This document shows, in pieces, positions 42,994-49,993 of a stretch of 64,000 bases of DNA. The notes beneath the pieces are model-generated. The model saw only the letters and a program-made list of their open reading frames with translations, was not told where the DNA came from and ran no database searches. A program made the position numbers and the translations under genes. Numbering within the stretch: the stretch's first letter is position 1; every line of letters starts with the position of its first letter. Source of the DNA: Halorubrum salipaludis. Its GTDB lineage: Archaea; Halobacteriota; Halobacteria; Halobacteriales; Haloferacaceae. The DNA is taken from the NCBI RefSeq assembly GCF_002286985.1, contig NZ_NSKC01000002.1, positions 1 to 64,000 of the forward strand, written 5' to 3'.

Positions 42994-43778
42994 GAGCGGT
43001 CACCTCCGGACTCCCCGGCGGTCGGTCCATCGCCTAAGTCCTCGTCGTCCGAGCCCCCGTCGTCCGGGCTCCCGTCGTCCGCGCTCCCGCCGAGCGCCGT
43101 GTCGTCTCCCGGGACGGTCGCGTTCGCGTCGATCCGGTCGTACTCCGTCTCGACGGCCCGACAGGGAGCGCGCCCGCTCGCTCCCGACCCGGTGAGCCGC
43201 GAGTCGAGCGCGGCCGGGAGCCTGAAGAGCAGTCCGACGGCGTCGCGCGCGCCGGCCTCGCAGGCCGCGTCGGGCGGCCGGAGCTCCCGGCAGTACTCGT
43301 ACTCGACGCGACCCGGCCGCCACGAGACCGACCGGATCCGGAGCCGGTAACACGACTTGATGCCGGCGCGGGCGACGAACACCGTCTCCGTCTCGTAGTC
43401 GGTGTCGTCGAGGAACGACCGGACCCGCGAGCGGTCCGCCTCGTCGACGCCCGCGGCGACCGTCAGCTCGGCCGCCCGGTCGTCGGTCGTCACGATCTCG
43501 CGGGAGACCGGAGCGGGGTCGGTGTCGGCCTCGTCGCTCCCGCCGCCGGCTCCGTCATCCCCGTCACTCCCGTCACCACCGGCTGCCCGGTCGAGAACGG
43601 CCGCCTCGCCGCCGGGGTTTCTGACCGTCAACACGGTCGGGTCGTCGTCGCTGCCTGCGGTCGATCGGCTCGTCGAGGTCGCGCCGTCGCCGCCGGGCGG
43701 ATCGGTGCGGAGGCAGCCGCCGAGCGCGAGCGCGCCGAGCGACGCGCTCCGGAGGAGGGCTCGCCGCGTGGGGGACAT
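42990..43778 (-). CDS. Tat-exported lipoprotein, small partner
   Basis: This 262-aa protein starts MSPTRRALLRSASLGALALG with lipobox Cys at C22, again a Tat lipoprotein. A Ser/Thr/Gly/Asp-rich linker (23-90) leads to a beta-rich domain (LTVAAGVDEADRSRVRSFL, CYRLRIRSVSWRPGRVEYEYC). Two Cys in that domain could form a disulfide. A disordered acidic tail rich in DDG follows. Start 43778 is preferred over 43805 because the RR motif then sits at the N-terminus. No function is known. It is the first gene of a two-gene operon. Confidence 0.8.
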   Translation of the reverse strand: MSPTRRALLRSASLGALALGGCLRTDPPGGDGATSTSRSTAGSDDDPTVLTVRNPGGEAAVLDRAAGGDGSDGDDGAGGGSDEADTDPAPVSREIVTTDDRAAELTVAAGVDEADRSRVRSFLDDTDYETETVFVARAGIKSCYRLRIRSVSWRPGRVEYEYCRELRPPDAACEAGARDAVGLLFRLPAALDSRLTGSGASGRAPCRAVETEYDRIDANATVPGDDTALGGSADDGSPDDGGSDDEDLGDGPTAGESGGDRS

Positions 43779-43826
43779 GCCCCCGGCTTGGACCGGTCCC
43801 GACAAACGTCTTGTGGCCGGCCGACC

Positions 43827-44939
43827 TCACTCGAACACCGCGTCGAACGCCGACGCGCCGAGCGGATCGAACGTGCCGGCGGCGACGTTCTCGCGGAGGT
43901 GGTCCAGGTCGCTCGCCCCGACGAGCGACGAGGTGACGCCCGGCGCGCTCCGCGCGAAGTTGAGCGCGCGCTGGGCCGGGGTCTCGCCCGCGAGCGTCGC
44001 GTCGACGTCGGCCGGGATCGCCCCCTCGACGGCGAGTTCGCCCTGCCCGATGCTCGCGCTCGTCACCACGGAGAGCCCCGCCTCGTGAGCGAGTTCGAGC
44101 GTCGAGACCGGCTCCGCGTCGCTCTCCCCGCCCGGGAGCCGCTGATTCCGCCGCGTGAAGGCGTCCGCCATCGCGACGTTAAATGGGAGCTGTACCGCCT
44201 CGAACCCGTGGTCGTCGCCGGGGCCGACCGCCTCGCCGGCGGCCTCGGCCCGCGCGAGCACCTCGGCGAGCGAGAGGTAGCGCTCGTCGTCCTCCGGGAC
44301 CCGGAACGCGTCCCACGTCGCGACGCCGTAGGCCCCGATGTCACCCGCGGCGCGCCGACGCTCCAGCAGCTCGAAGGCCGCCTCCAACTGGTCGTACACG
44401 TCCGATCGCGACCTGACCGCCAGCTGCGTCTCCGGGTTGTGGACGTAGTAGCAGTCGATCGCGTCGAGCCCGAGCCGCTCTATCGACCGGTCGAGGGACC
44501 ACTCAAGGAAGTCGGCGGAGATGGCGTGCGCCCCGTTCGCGAGGTCGTCGGGCGCGACGATCCCGGGCTCGACGAATCGCTCGCGGACGTACGCGGCGGG
44601 GTCGTCGGGACGCTCGCCGTCGAACGGGAGGAATCCGCCCTTCGTGGCCACGACGATCGACTCGCGGTCGATCGGCGAGTCCCGGACCGCCTCGCCGACG
44701 ACGCGCTCGGCGCGCCCGCATCGGTAGTTGACCGCGGTGTCGACGTGGTTCACGCCGGAGCGGAGCGCGAGGTCGATCGCCTTCCGGTACGCGTCGTCGA
44801 CCGCGGGGGTCGGGTCGCCGAGGTACGTCCCGATCCCGACGCTGGAGACCACGCCCGACCCGAACCGGCGGAAGTAGGTGCGACCGAAGGCGTCGCCGAA
44901 CTCGTCGCGGTAGTCCCAGAGGGCCTCGCGGGTCGCCAT
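43827..44939 (-). CDS. Aldo/keto reductase
   Basis: This 370-aa TIM-barrel oxidoreductase has its catalytic tetrad in order: Asp and Tyr in HVDTAVNYRCGRAERVVGEA, Lys in VVATKGGF and His in CYYVHNPE. NADPH-binding C-terminal elements are SLVGASDLDHLREN. Insertions of about 40 residues make it longer than typical AKRs (about 320 aa). The substrate is unknown. Start 44939 (MATREALWDYRDEFG) is chosen; 15 upstream residues of frame extension include a start at 44984 that would overlap the promoter. It is divergent from dacZ. Confidence 0.92.
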   Translation of the reverse strand: MATREALWDYRDEFGDAFGRTYFRRFGSGVVSSVGIGTYLGDPTPAVDDAYRKAIDLALRSGVNHVDTAVNYRCGRAERVVGEAVRDSPIDRESIVVATKGGFLPFDGERPDDPAAYVRERFVEPGIVAPDDLANGAHAISADFLEWSLDRSIERLGLDAIDCYYVHNPETQLAVRSRSDVYDQLEAAFELLERRRAAGDIGAYGVATWDAFRVPEDDERYLSLAEVLARAEAAGEAVGPGDDHGFEAVQLPFNVAMADAFTRRNQRLPGGESDAEPVSTLELAHEAGLSVVTSASIGQGELAVEGAIPADVDATLAGETPAQRALNFARSAPGVTSSLVGASDLDHLRENVAAGTFDPLGASAFDAVFE

Positions 44940-45060
44940 GTTCGTCCGATCGGTTGCGCCGCGAGGTGAAAAGTCGCGCGGCACCGCGGCCCCTCGCCGT
45001 CGCCGGCGCGCTCGCCGGCGCTCCGAGAGTTGTCAGACGCACGCACGACGCCGACGCAAC

Positions 45061-45071
45061 GACTATACGTC
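45061..45071 (+). promoter_or_regulatory. dacZ promoter TATA box
   Basis: GACTATACGTC is centred 27 nt before ATG 45093. This position decides the start codon: the in-frame ATG at 45030 would lie upstream of the promoter. Confidence 0.65.
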
Positions 45072-45092
45072 GTCCGGGAGTTCCTGCGAGTA

Positions 45093-45902
45093 ATGGCCTC
45101 GCTCACCGACCACCTGTCCGATCTCGTCGAGGACGCCGACGCCGTGTTGCTGTTCTCGCCGACGAGCTCGTTCCACGACCGGTTCGAGGACGGCGACACG
45201 GAGATCGTCGTCGTCGCGCCGGACAACGACGTCGACGCCGAGGTGTTCGTCGAGCTCCCCCTCCCGTTCGACAACGTCAAAGACCGGATCCGGTTCGGGA
45301 TCGAGGGCGCGATGGACGCCGAGCTCGTCTCGGAGGGCGACGAGGTCGTCTGTATCGCCTCGGTGTTCGACGGCGGGTCGGACGCGGTGGTCCGCGTCAC
45401 CGTCGACGAGACGGTTCACACCGGGATCTACGACCTCTTCGTCAACTCCCGGGCCGAGCCGAGCGTGATCCGCGACGTGTTCGAGGTCGCGATCGAGCTC
45501 GGACAGAAGGGGCAGAAGGGGAAGCCGGTGGGCGCGCTGTTCGTCGTCGGCGACGCAGGCAAGGTGATGAACAAGTCCCGTCCGCTGTCGTACAACCCCT
45601 TCGAGAAGTCGCACGTCCACGTTGGCGACCCCATCGTCAACGTCATGCTCAAGGAGTTCTCGCGGCTCGACGGCGCGTTCGTCGTCTCCGACTCCGGGAA
45701 GATCGTCTCCGCGTACCGCTACCTCGAACCGGGAGCGGAGGGCGTCGACATCCCGAAGGGGCTCGGTGCGCGCCACATGGCCGGCGGGGCGATCACCCGC
45801 GACACGAACGCGACCGCGATCGTCCTCTCCGAGTCGGACGGGCTCGTGCGGGCGTTTAAGGCGGGAGAGCTCGTCCTGGAGATCGATCCGGAGGAGTACT
45901 AA
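45093..45902 (+). CDS. dacZ: Diadenylate cyclase DacZ
   Basis: This 269-aa archaeal c-di-AMP synthase has a C-terminal DisA_N catalytic domain. The DGA motif is at D193-G194-A195 (LDGAFVVSDSGKI). The second motif reads R227-H228-M229 (GARHMAGGAITR) instead of RHR, followed by T and D residues that complete the site. The N-terminal 130 residues are the usual archaeal extension. Haloferax DacZ is essential and its product level affects osmotic balance. An MscS-type channel gene begins 5 bp downstream, so c-di-AMP signalling and osmotic release are probably linked. The transcript is predicted leaderless. Confidence 0.93.
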   Translation: MASLTDHLSDLVEDADAVLLFSPTSSFHDRFEDGDTEIVVVAPDNDVDAEVFVELPLPFDNVKDRIRFGIEGAMDAELVSEGDEVVCIASVFDGGSDAVVRVTVDETVHTGIYDLFVNSRAEPSVIRDVFEVAIELGQKGQKGKPVGALFVVGDAGKVMNKSRPLSYNPFEKSHVHVGDPIVNVMLKEFSRLDGAFVVSDSGKIVSAYRYLEPGAEGVDIPKGLGARHMAGGAITRDTNATAIVLSESDGLVRAFKAGELVLEIDPEEY

Positions 45903-45907
45903 CCGCC

Positions 45908-46696
45908 ATGTCCGCGGTACCGACACCGGTCTCCGAGTTCGTCGCGGCGGTCCCGGACCGGATCTGGCTCGCGCTGTTCGTGCTGCTGTTCGGGCTGCTG
46001 GCGGCGTACGTCGTCGGCGTGATCAACCGCCGGCTGCTGACCCGCGCGGGCGTTCCCGAGGTGATCGAGGGGACCGCCTTCGAGCGTACCGCCCGCGAGT
46101 TCGACACCTCGACGGTGCGAATCTTAGCGCAGCTGTCGAGCTACTTCATCCTCGCCGTCGCCGTCATCGTCGCCCTGACAGTCGCCGACGTGAACTACCT
46201 CGAACGGTTCTGGTCCGACGTCGCCGCGTTCCTGCCGCGGCTGTTCGTCGCGGTCGTCGTCCTCATCGTCGGGATCGTCGTCGGCGACAAGGCGGAGCTG
46301 CTCGTCGCCGAGCGGCTCCGCGGGATCAAGCTCCCCGAGCTCGGCGTGTTGCCGCCGCTCGTGAAGTACAGCGTCGTGTACGTCGCCGTCCTGATCGCGC
46401 TCGGGCAGGTCGGGGTCCAGACCATCGCGCTGGTCGTGCTGCTGGCGGCGTACGCGCTCGCGGTCGTGCTGTTCGCCGCGCTCGCGACGAAGGACCTCGT
46501 GGCCAGCGCCGCCGCCGGCGTCTTCCTCCTCCTGCGACAGCCGTACGGGATCGGCGACGAGGTGCGGGTCGCCGGGGAGCGCGGCATCGTCCAGGAGGTC
46601 GACCTGTTCGTCACCCGCATCGAGGCCGATGGCGAGGAGCACGTGGTGCCGAACCACTCCGTGTTCCGCGACGGGATCGTGTTGATTCGGGAGTGA
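45908..46696 (+). CDS. MscS-type channel in dacZ operon
   Basis: This 262-aa membrane protein has four hydrophobic helices. The MscS-like pore-proximal segment LVASAAAGVFLLLRQPYGIGDEVRVAGERGIVQEVDLFVTRI is followed by VPNHSVFRDG. It stops soon after the beta domain, so the large cytoplasmic cage of canonical MscS (as in the 12117-13073 protein) is missing. Its ATG lies 5 bp after the dacZ stop, so the pair is an operon. A role in solute or ion release controlled directly or indirectly by c-di-AMP is a reasonable inference. Confidence 0.88.
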   Translation: MSAVPTPVSEFVAAVPDRIWLALFVLLFGLLAAYVVGVINRRLLTRAGVPEVIEGTAFERTAREFDTSTVRILAQLSSYFILAVAVIVALTVADVNYLERFWSDVAAFLPRLFVAVVVLIVGIVVGDKAELLVAERLRGIKLPELGVLPPLVKYSVVYVAVLIALGQVGVQTIALVVLLAAYALAVVLFAALATKDLVASAAAGVFLLLRQPYGIGDEVRVAGERGIVQEVDLFVTRIEADGEEHVVPNHSVFRDGIVLIRE

Positions 46697-46750
46697 GGAC
46701 CGGTCCCGACGCCCCGCCGAAATCGAGTGCGGAACGCATATACTCGACCG

Positions 46751-46772
46751 CATTTTAGGCCGGCCTAAAATG
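46751..46772. promoter_or_regulatory. 22-bp perfect palindrome over kinase start codon
   Basis: CATTTTAGGCC is followed directly by its exact reverse complement GGCCTAAAATG. The final ATG is the kinase start codon. A TATA-like GCATATACT sits at 46736-46744, so the palindrome covers the predicted transcription start. A dimeric repressor bound here would block initiation. Confidence 0.7.
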
Positions 46773-48026
46773 AATCGGTACGAGGAGCAGATCGTCGGGG
46801 CCCTGTTCGACGTCGTCGACGCCGAGGAACACGGCGAGGCCAGACGGCTGTTGATGCGCGCGTACGAGTCGAACGCGACGGGCGACCGCGACGAGCTGAT
46901 CGAGCGGCTCGTCTCGGAGCTGGTCGTCGTTCTCAACGAAGAGCTCACCCGCCGCGAAGGGGCCGACGTTCTCACCGACACGATCGGTTTCCTTCTCGAT
47001 CGGTTCCTCTCGGTCGTGGAGGTCGCCCCCGTGGCGATCGTCGTCGTCGGCCCCGACGGGACCGTGCAACTGTGGAACGACGGCGCGGAACGGCTCTTCG
47101 GTTGGTCAGAGTCGGACGCGCTCGGACGCCGGTTCGTCTCTGGGGAGGCGGAGACGGAAGCGGAGGCGGAGGTGGACGGAGGTGCGGAGGCGGCCGACCC
47201 GCTCGAGTCGTCCCTGCAGCGACTCAGAAACGGCGAGCGGTTGACCGGCGTCGAGGCGCGTCACCCGCACCGCGACGGGTCGCTGCTCGAGGTTCGGTTC
47301 TGGGCGGCTCCGCTTCGCGACCGCGACGGGGAGTTCACCGGAGCGACGTACGTCGCGACCGACATCGGCGAACGGAAACGGCGAGAGCAGCGGCTGACCG
47401 TTCTCAACCGGGTGTTGCGACACAACATCAGAAACGACGCGAACGTCATCGCGGGACACCTCGAAGCGATCGCCGCGAATCGCCCCGACGACGATCCGCA
47501 CGTCGAGGCGATGGACCGACGCCTCTCGAGCATCGTCGATCTGAGCGAGGCCGCGCGACAGCTCGAGCGTCTGCAGGGCTCCGACGGAGAGGAGAGCCAG
47601 ACGACGTACGACCTCTCGTCTCTAGTGGAGGGGCGAGCCGGCGATCTCCGCGCGACCCACCCGACCGCGGACGTCGCCGTCCGGTCCCCGGCCGACGCCG
47701 AAGCCGTGGCTCACGAGCTCTTTCCGTACGCGCTCGACAACGTCCTGGAGAACGCGATCGAACACAACGACTCGCCGTCGCCCCGCGTTCGCGTGACGGT
47801 CCGCGCGGACCGAGACGGCGCCTCCGTCACCGTCGCGGACGACGGCCCCGGACTCCCGCCCCACGAGCGCGAGGTGTTGACGAGGTCCGACGAGACGAAG
47901 CTCACCCACAGCACCGGGATGGGACTCTGGTTGGTCCGGTGGATCGTTCGCGCCTCCGGCGGCGAGTTGCGGGCCGCGAAAAGCGACCTCGGCGGTACCG
48001 CGGTGACGGTGTCGCTCCGCGGGTGA
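46770..48026 (+). CDS. PAS-domain sensor histidine kinase
   Basis: This 418-aa cytoplasmic kinase has an all-helical N-terminus (1-80), then a PAS domain (about 85-205; APVAIVVVGPDGTVQLWNDGAERLFGW). The phosphoacceptor is H218 in VLRHNIRND, the haloarchaeal H-box variant with HN instead of HD/HE. HATPase_c has N-box NVLENAIEHND (near 325) and G1 VADDGPGLP (near 356), ending MGLWLVRWIV. No receiver gene is adjacent. A perfect palindrome over its start codon suggests tight transcriptional control. An acidic low-complexity loop lies inside the PAS domain (SGEAETEAEAEVDGG). Confidence 0.9.
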   Translation: MNRYEEQIVGALFDVVDAEEHGEARRLLMRAYESNATGDRDELIERLVSELVVVLNEELTRREGADVLTDTIGFLLDRFLSVVEVAPVAIVVVGPDGTVQLWNDGAERLFGWSESDALGRRFVSGEAETEAEAEVDGGAEAADPLESSLQRLRNGERLTGVEARHPHRDGSLLEVRFWAAPLRDRDGEFTGATYVATDIGERKRREQRLTVLNRVLRHNIRNDANVIAGHLEAIAANRPDDDPHVEAMDRRLSSIVDLSEAARQLERLQGSDGEESQTTYDLSSLVEGRAGDLRATHPTADVAVRSPADAEAVAHELFPYALDNVLENAIEHNDSPSPRVRVTVRADRDGASVTVADDGPGLPPHEREVLTRSDETKLTHSTGMGLWLVRWIVRASGGELRAAKSDLGGTAVTVSLRG

Positions 48027-48033
48027 CCCTCGC

Positions 48034-48104
48034 GCCCCCGTTCCCACACTACGGGTGGCCCCGTTCCCTCGCTATAGGTGGCCCCCGTTCCCACGCTATG
48101 GGAG
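48034..48104. repeat. Imperfect 23-25-bp triple repeat
   Basis: Three units of the form CCCCGTTCCCACRCTAYRGG lie at 48034, 48059 and 48082, between the kinase stop and the GNAT promoter (CGATATAACC near 48111). Each includes a CTATAGG or CTATGGG core. They may be degenerate operator copies or simple slippage. Confidence 0.6.
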
Positions 48105-48146
48105 CAGCTATCACGATATAACCCCGCGGAGCACCGACGGGCACGT

Positions 48147-48815
48147 ATGAGCCACGACGCCACCGCCGCCTGCGACGGCTGGGACGGCAGCGAGTGCGAG
48201 GGGACGGTCCACTGTCCGCCGCGCTGTCCGCGCTTCGTGGACAAACAGGGGGCCCGGTGGACGATCCGCCCCGCGGTCGACGAGGACGCGCCGTACCTCG
48301 TCGAGATGTACGAGCGGTTCGGTCGGGCGGACCGCGCGCAGGGGCTTCCGCCGGTGAGCCGGAACCGGTGCGTCGACTGGGTCGAGTCGATGCTGGCGGA
48401 GGGGAGCAACGTCGTCGCCGAGCGGGACGGCGAGCTGTTCGGCCACGCCATGTACACGCCGAGCGACGCGGCGGTCCCCGAACTCGCCGTCTTCGTCCAC
48501 CCCGCGATGCAGGGGCGGGGCGTGGGCACGGAGCTGTGTCGGCACGTGATCGCCGACGCCGCCGCGGGCGGTCGCGACGGGATCGTGCTCCACGTCGAGA
48601 CGGGGAACCGCGTCGCCCGCAGCGTCTACCGGACGGTGGGGTTCGAGGTCGTCGAGCGCCGGGGGGACCTCCGGATGCGGCTCGACCTCGACGACCCGAT
48701 CGCGACCGAGGTTCGCTGGCCGCCGCTCGCTCGCGAGGGGCCGACTGAGCCGCTTCCGCGGGAGCCGCTCCCGATCGAGGTCGGCGGGACGCGGGCCGCG
48801 GGCGCCGACGACTAG
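48147..48815 (+). CDS. GNAT-family N-acetyltransferase with Cys-rich leader
   Basis: This 222-aa protein begins with a Cys-rich segment (CDGWDGSECEGTVHCPPRCPRF, four Cys) that may bind zinc. The GNAT fold follows: WTIRPAVDEDAPYLVEMYERF, ELAVFVHPAMQGRGVGTELCRHV (acetyl-CoA pyrophosphate loop QGRGVG) and VLHVETGNRVARSVYRTVGFEVV. A disordered Pro/Glu tail closes it. CGATATAACC lies about 31 nt upstream, giving a leaderless start at 48147. The substrate is unknown. The Cys-rich leader is uncommon among plain GNATs. Confidence 0.87.
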   Translation: MSHDATAACDGWDGSECEGTVHCPPRCPRFVDKQGARWTIRPAVDEDAPYLVEMYERFGRADRAQGLPPVSRNRCVDWVESMLAEGSNVVAERDGELFGHAMYTPSDAAVPELAVFVHPAMQGRGVGTELCRHVIADAAAGGRDGIVLHVETGNRVARSVYRTVGFEVVERRGDLRMRLDLDDPIATEVRWPPLAREGPTEPLPREPLPIEVGGTRAAGADD

Positions 48816-48925
48816 CCGAGCGGGGACGGAAGCAGCGCACGGCGGGTGCCTTCCGGCGTTCGCCTCCGGAGGAACGGAAGGGGAATCTGCGCGTATTTAA
48901 GGAATAAACGCCGGGAGACGCGCCG

Positions 48926-49243
48926 TCAGGAGTCCCGCCACTTGTGGCCGCACTCGACGCAGGTGAACAGCCGCACCTCGTAGGAACCGCCCGGCTTCGG
49001 CATCATCTCGGAGGTGGCCCGGTCGCCGTCGCAATCGTCCGCCGGACAGGGCTCCCGCGTCGTCTCGGCGGCGTCCCCAGTCGCGTCGGCCACCGCGGGC
49101 GCCCCGTCGTCCCGCTGTCCCTCTCGGGTCGCCATCGACGCTTCCGCCTGCGAGTCCCGCGGCTCCTCGTTCTCGCAGGAGCGACAGACCCACGCGTCGC
49201 CCTCCGTGTGCATCATCGACCCGCACCCGTCGCAGAATTGCAT
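48926..49243 (-). CDS. TFS-like RNA polymerase factor lacking the acidic tip
   Basis: This 105-aa protein has two zinc ribbons: C4, C7, C20 and C23 (FCDGCGSMM...CRSC), and C66, C71, C95 and C98 (CPADDC...CVEC). The layout is that of archaeal TFS/RpoM, the TFIIS homolog that rescues stalled RNA polymerase. In TFS the C-terminal ribbon hairpin tip holds a catalytic Asp-Glu pair. Here the tip reads MMPKPGGSYEV with no such pair, and the first Cys spacing is CX4C. Cleavage stimulation is therefore unlikely; it may inhibit or modulate polymerase, as Sulfolobus TFS4 does. The linker is acidic and disordered. Confidence 0.85.
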   Translation of the reverse strand: MQFCDGCGSMMHTEGDAWVCRSCENEEPRDSQAEASMATREGQRDDGAPAVADATGDAAETTREPCPADDCDGDRATSEMMPKPGGSYEVRLFTCVECGHKWRDS

Positions 49244-49504
49244 CGTTGACGGATCTACGTGCGTGGTGGATAATAGGCTTTAAAATCCGGCTCCGCTCGG
49301 AGGCCAGCGAGCCGCCCCGAGCGATCCGACCGCTCTGCCAGGACTCTGAACCCGACTGCTTCCGACGAGAACGCGCTCGAAGCAGAGGCGCTATACGGGT
49401 GTACAGAGGCGCGGCGCTGTTGAAATCACACTTTCAGACACAGAATCAGGTGAAACAGCGGATCGGCGAGGGTGCCTATTTACTGGCGGCTTTATATCAG
49501 ATTG

Positions 49505-49783
49505 TTACTCTTCATTCATCAAATGACGAAGGTTCTGCTGAGTGTTCGAGTCCTCACTGAACTCGAAGTCGGTTGCCTCAGAAATCCTCCGCATCGCATC
49601 TCTTGTATGTCCTTCACAAATCTCGAGTTCTGCGATTGAATGGTTGCCGTCGCTTGCTTGTTTCTTAAATATTCGTCCACTGTCGTCCTCGAACTGGATT
49701 ACAAAATAGTGGCCGCCTTTGTCGTCGCTGAATTCCTTGAACGAACTCAACTTCTCTATAAAATCGTTAGCGTCACTTGACAT
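49505..49783 (-). CDS. Low-GC orphan gene
   Basis: This 92-aa protein (MSSDANDFIEKLSSFKEF start) contains a beta hairpin GGHYFVIQFEDDSGRIFKKQ followed by helices ending QQNLRHLMNEE. The composition is far from the neighbours: about 45% GC by eye, many Lys, Asn and Ile, and few Arg. No family is recognised. AATATATAAATT lies only 8-17 nt before this ATG, too close for a normal TATA. ATG 49822 is an alternative start but also fits poorly. It looks horizontally acquired. The 261 bp to the right-hand end of the TFS-like gene promoter hold nothing else identifiable. Confidence 0.65.
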   Translation of the reverse strand: MSSDANDFIEKLSSFKEFSDDKGGHYFVIQFEDDSGRIFKKQASDGNHSIAELEICEGHTRDAMRRISEATDFEFSEDSNTQQNLRHLMNEE

Positions 49784-49993
49784 ACAGAAATTTATATATT
49801 CCAATAACTTAGTAGATACCATCCAACAATTGACCGCAACAGGGTCGGGCGATGTCTCTTTCTGAGGGTTTCGACAGGGCCGGAGGTGCTCGACGGAGTC
49901 AGACGGCCCGCTCCGAGACGCGCGGATCTCCTCTCCGAACCCACCGCCCCGACCGCAACGATTAGGGACGGGCGACCCCACGATACCGTAGCC

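Noticed and set aside
48034-48104. A transcription terminator between the kinase and the GNAT gene
   Set aside because: There is no T-run or stable hairpin; the sequence is a short direct repeat.
49246-49504. A partial plus-strand gene ending near 49560 (frame with LLKSHFQTQNQVKQRIGEG)
   Set aside because: The peptide looks protein-like in one stretch, but the frame runs antisense into the orphan gene and has no start signal or recognisable family.
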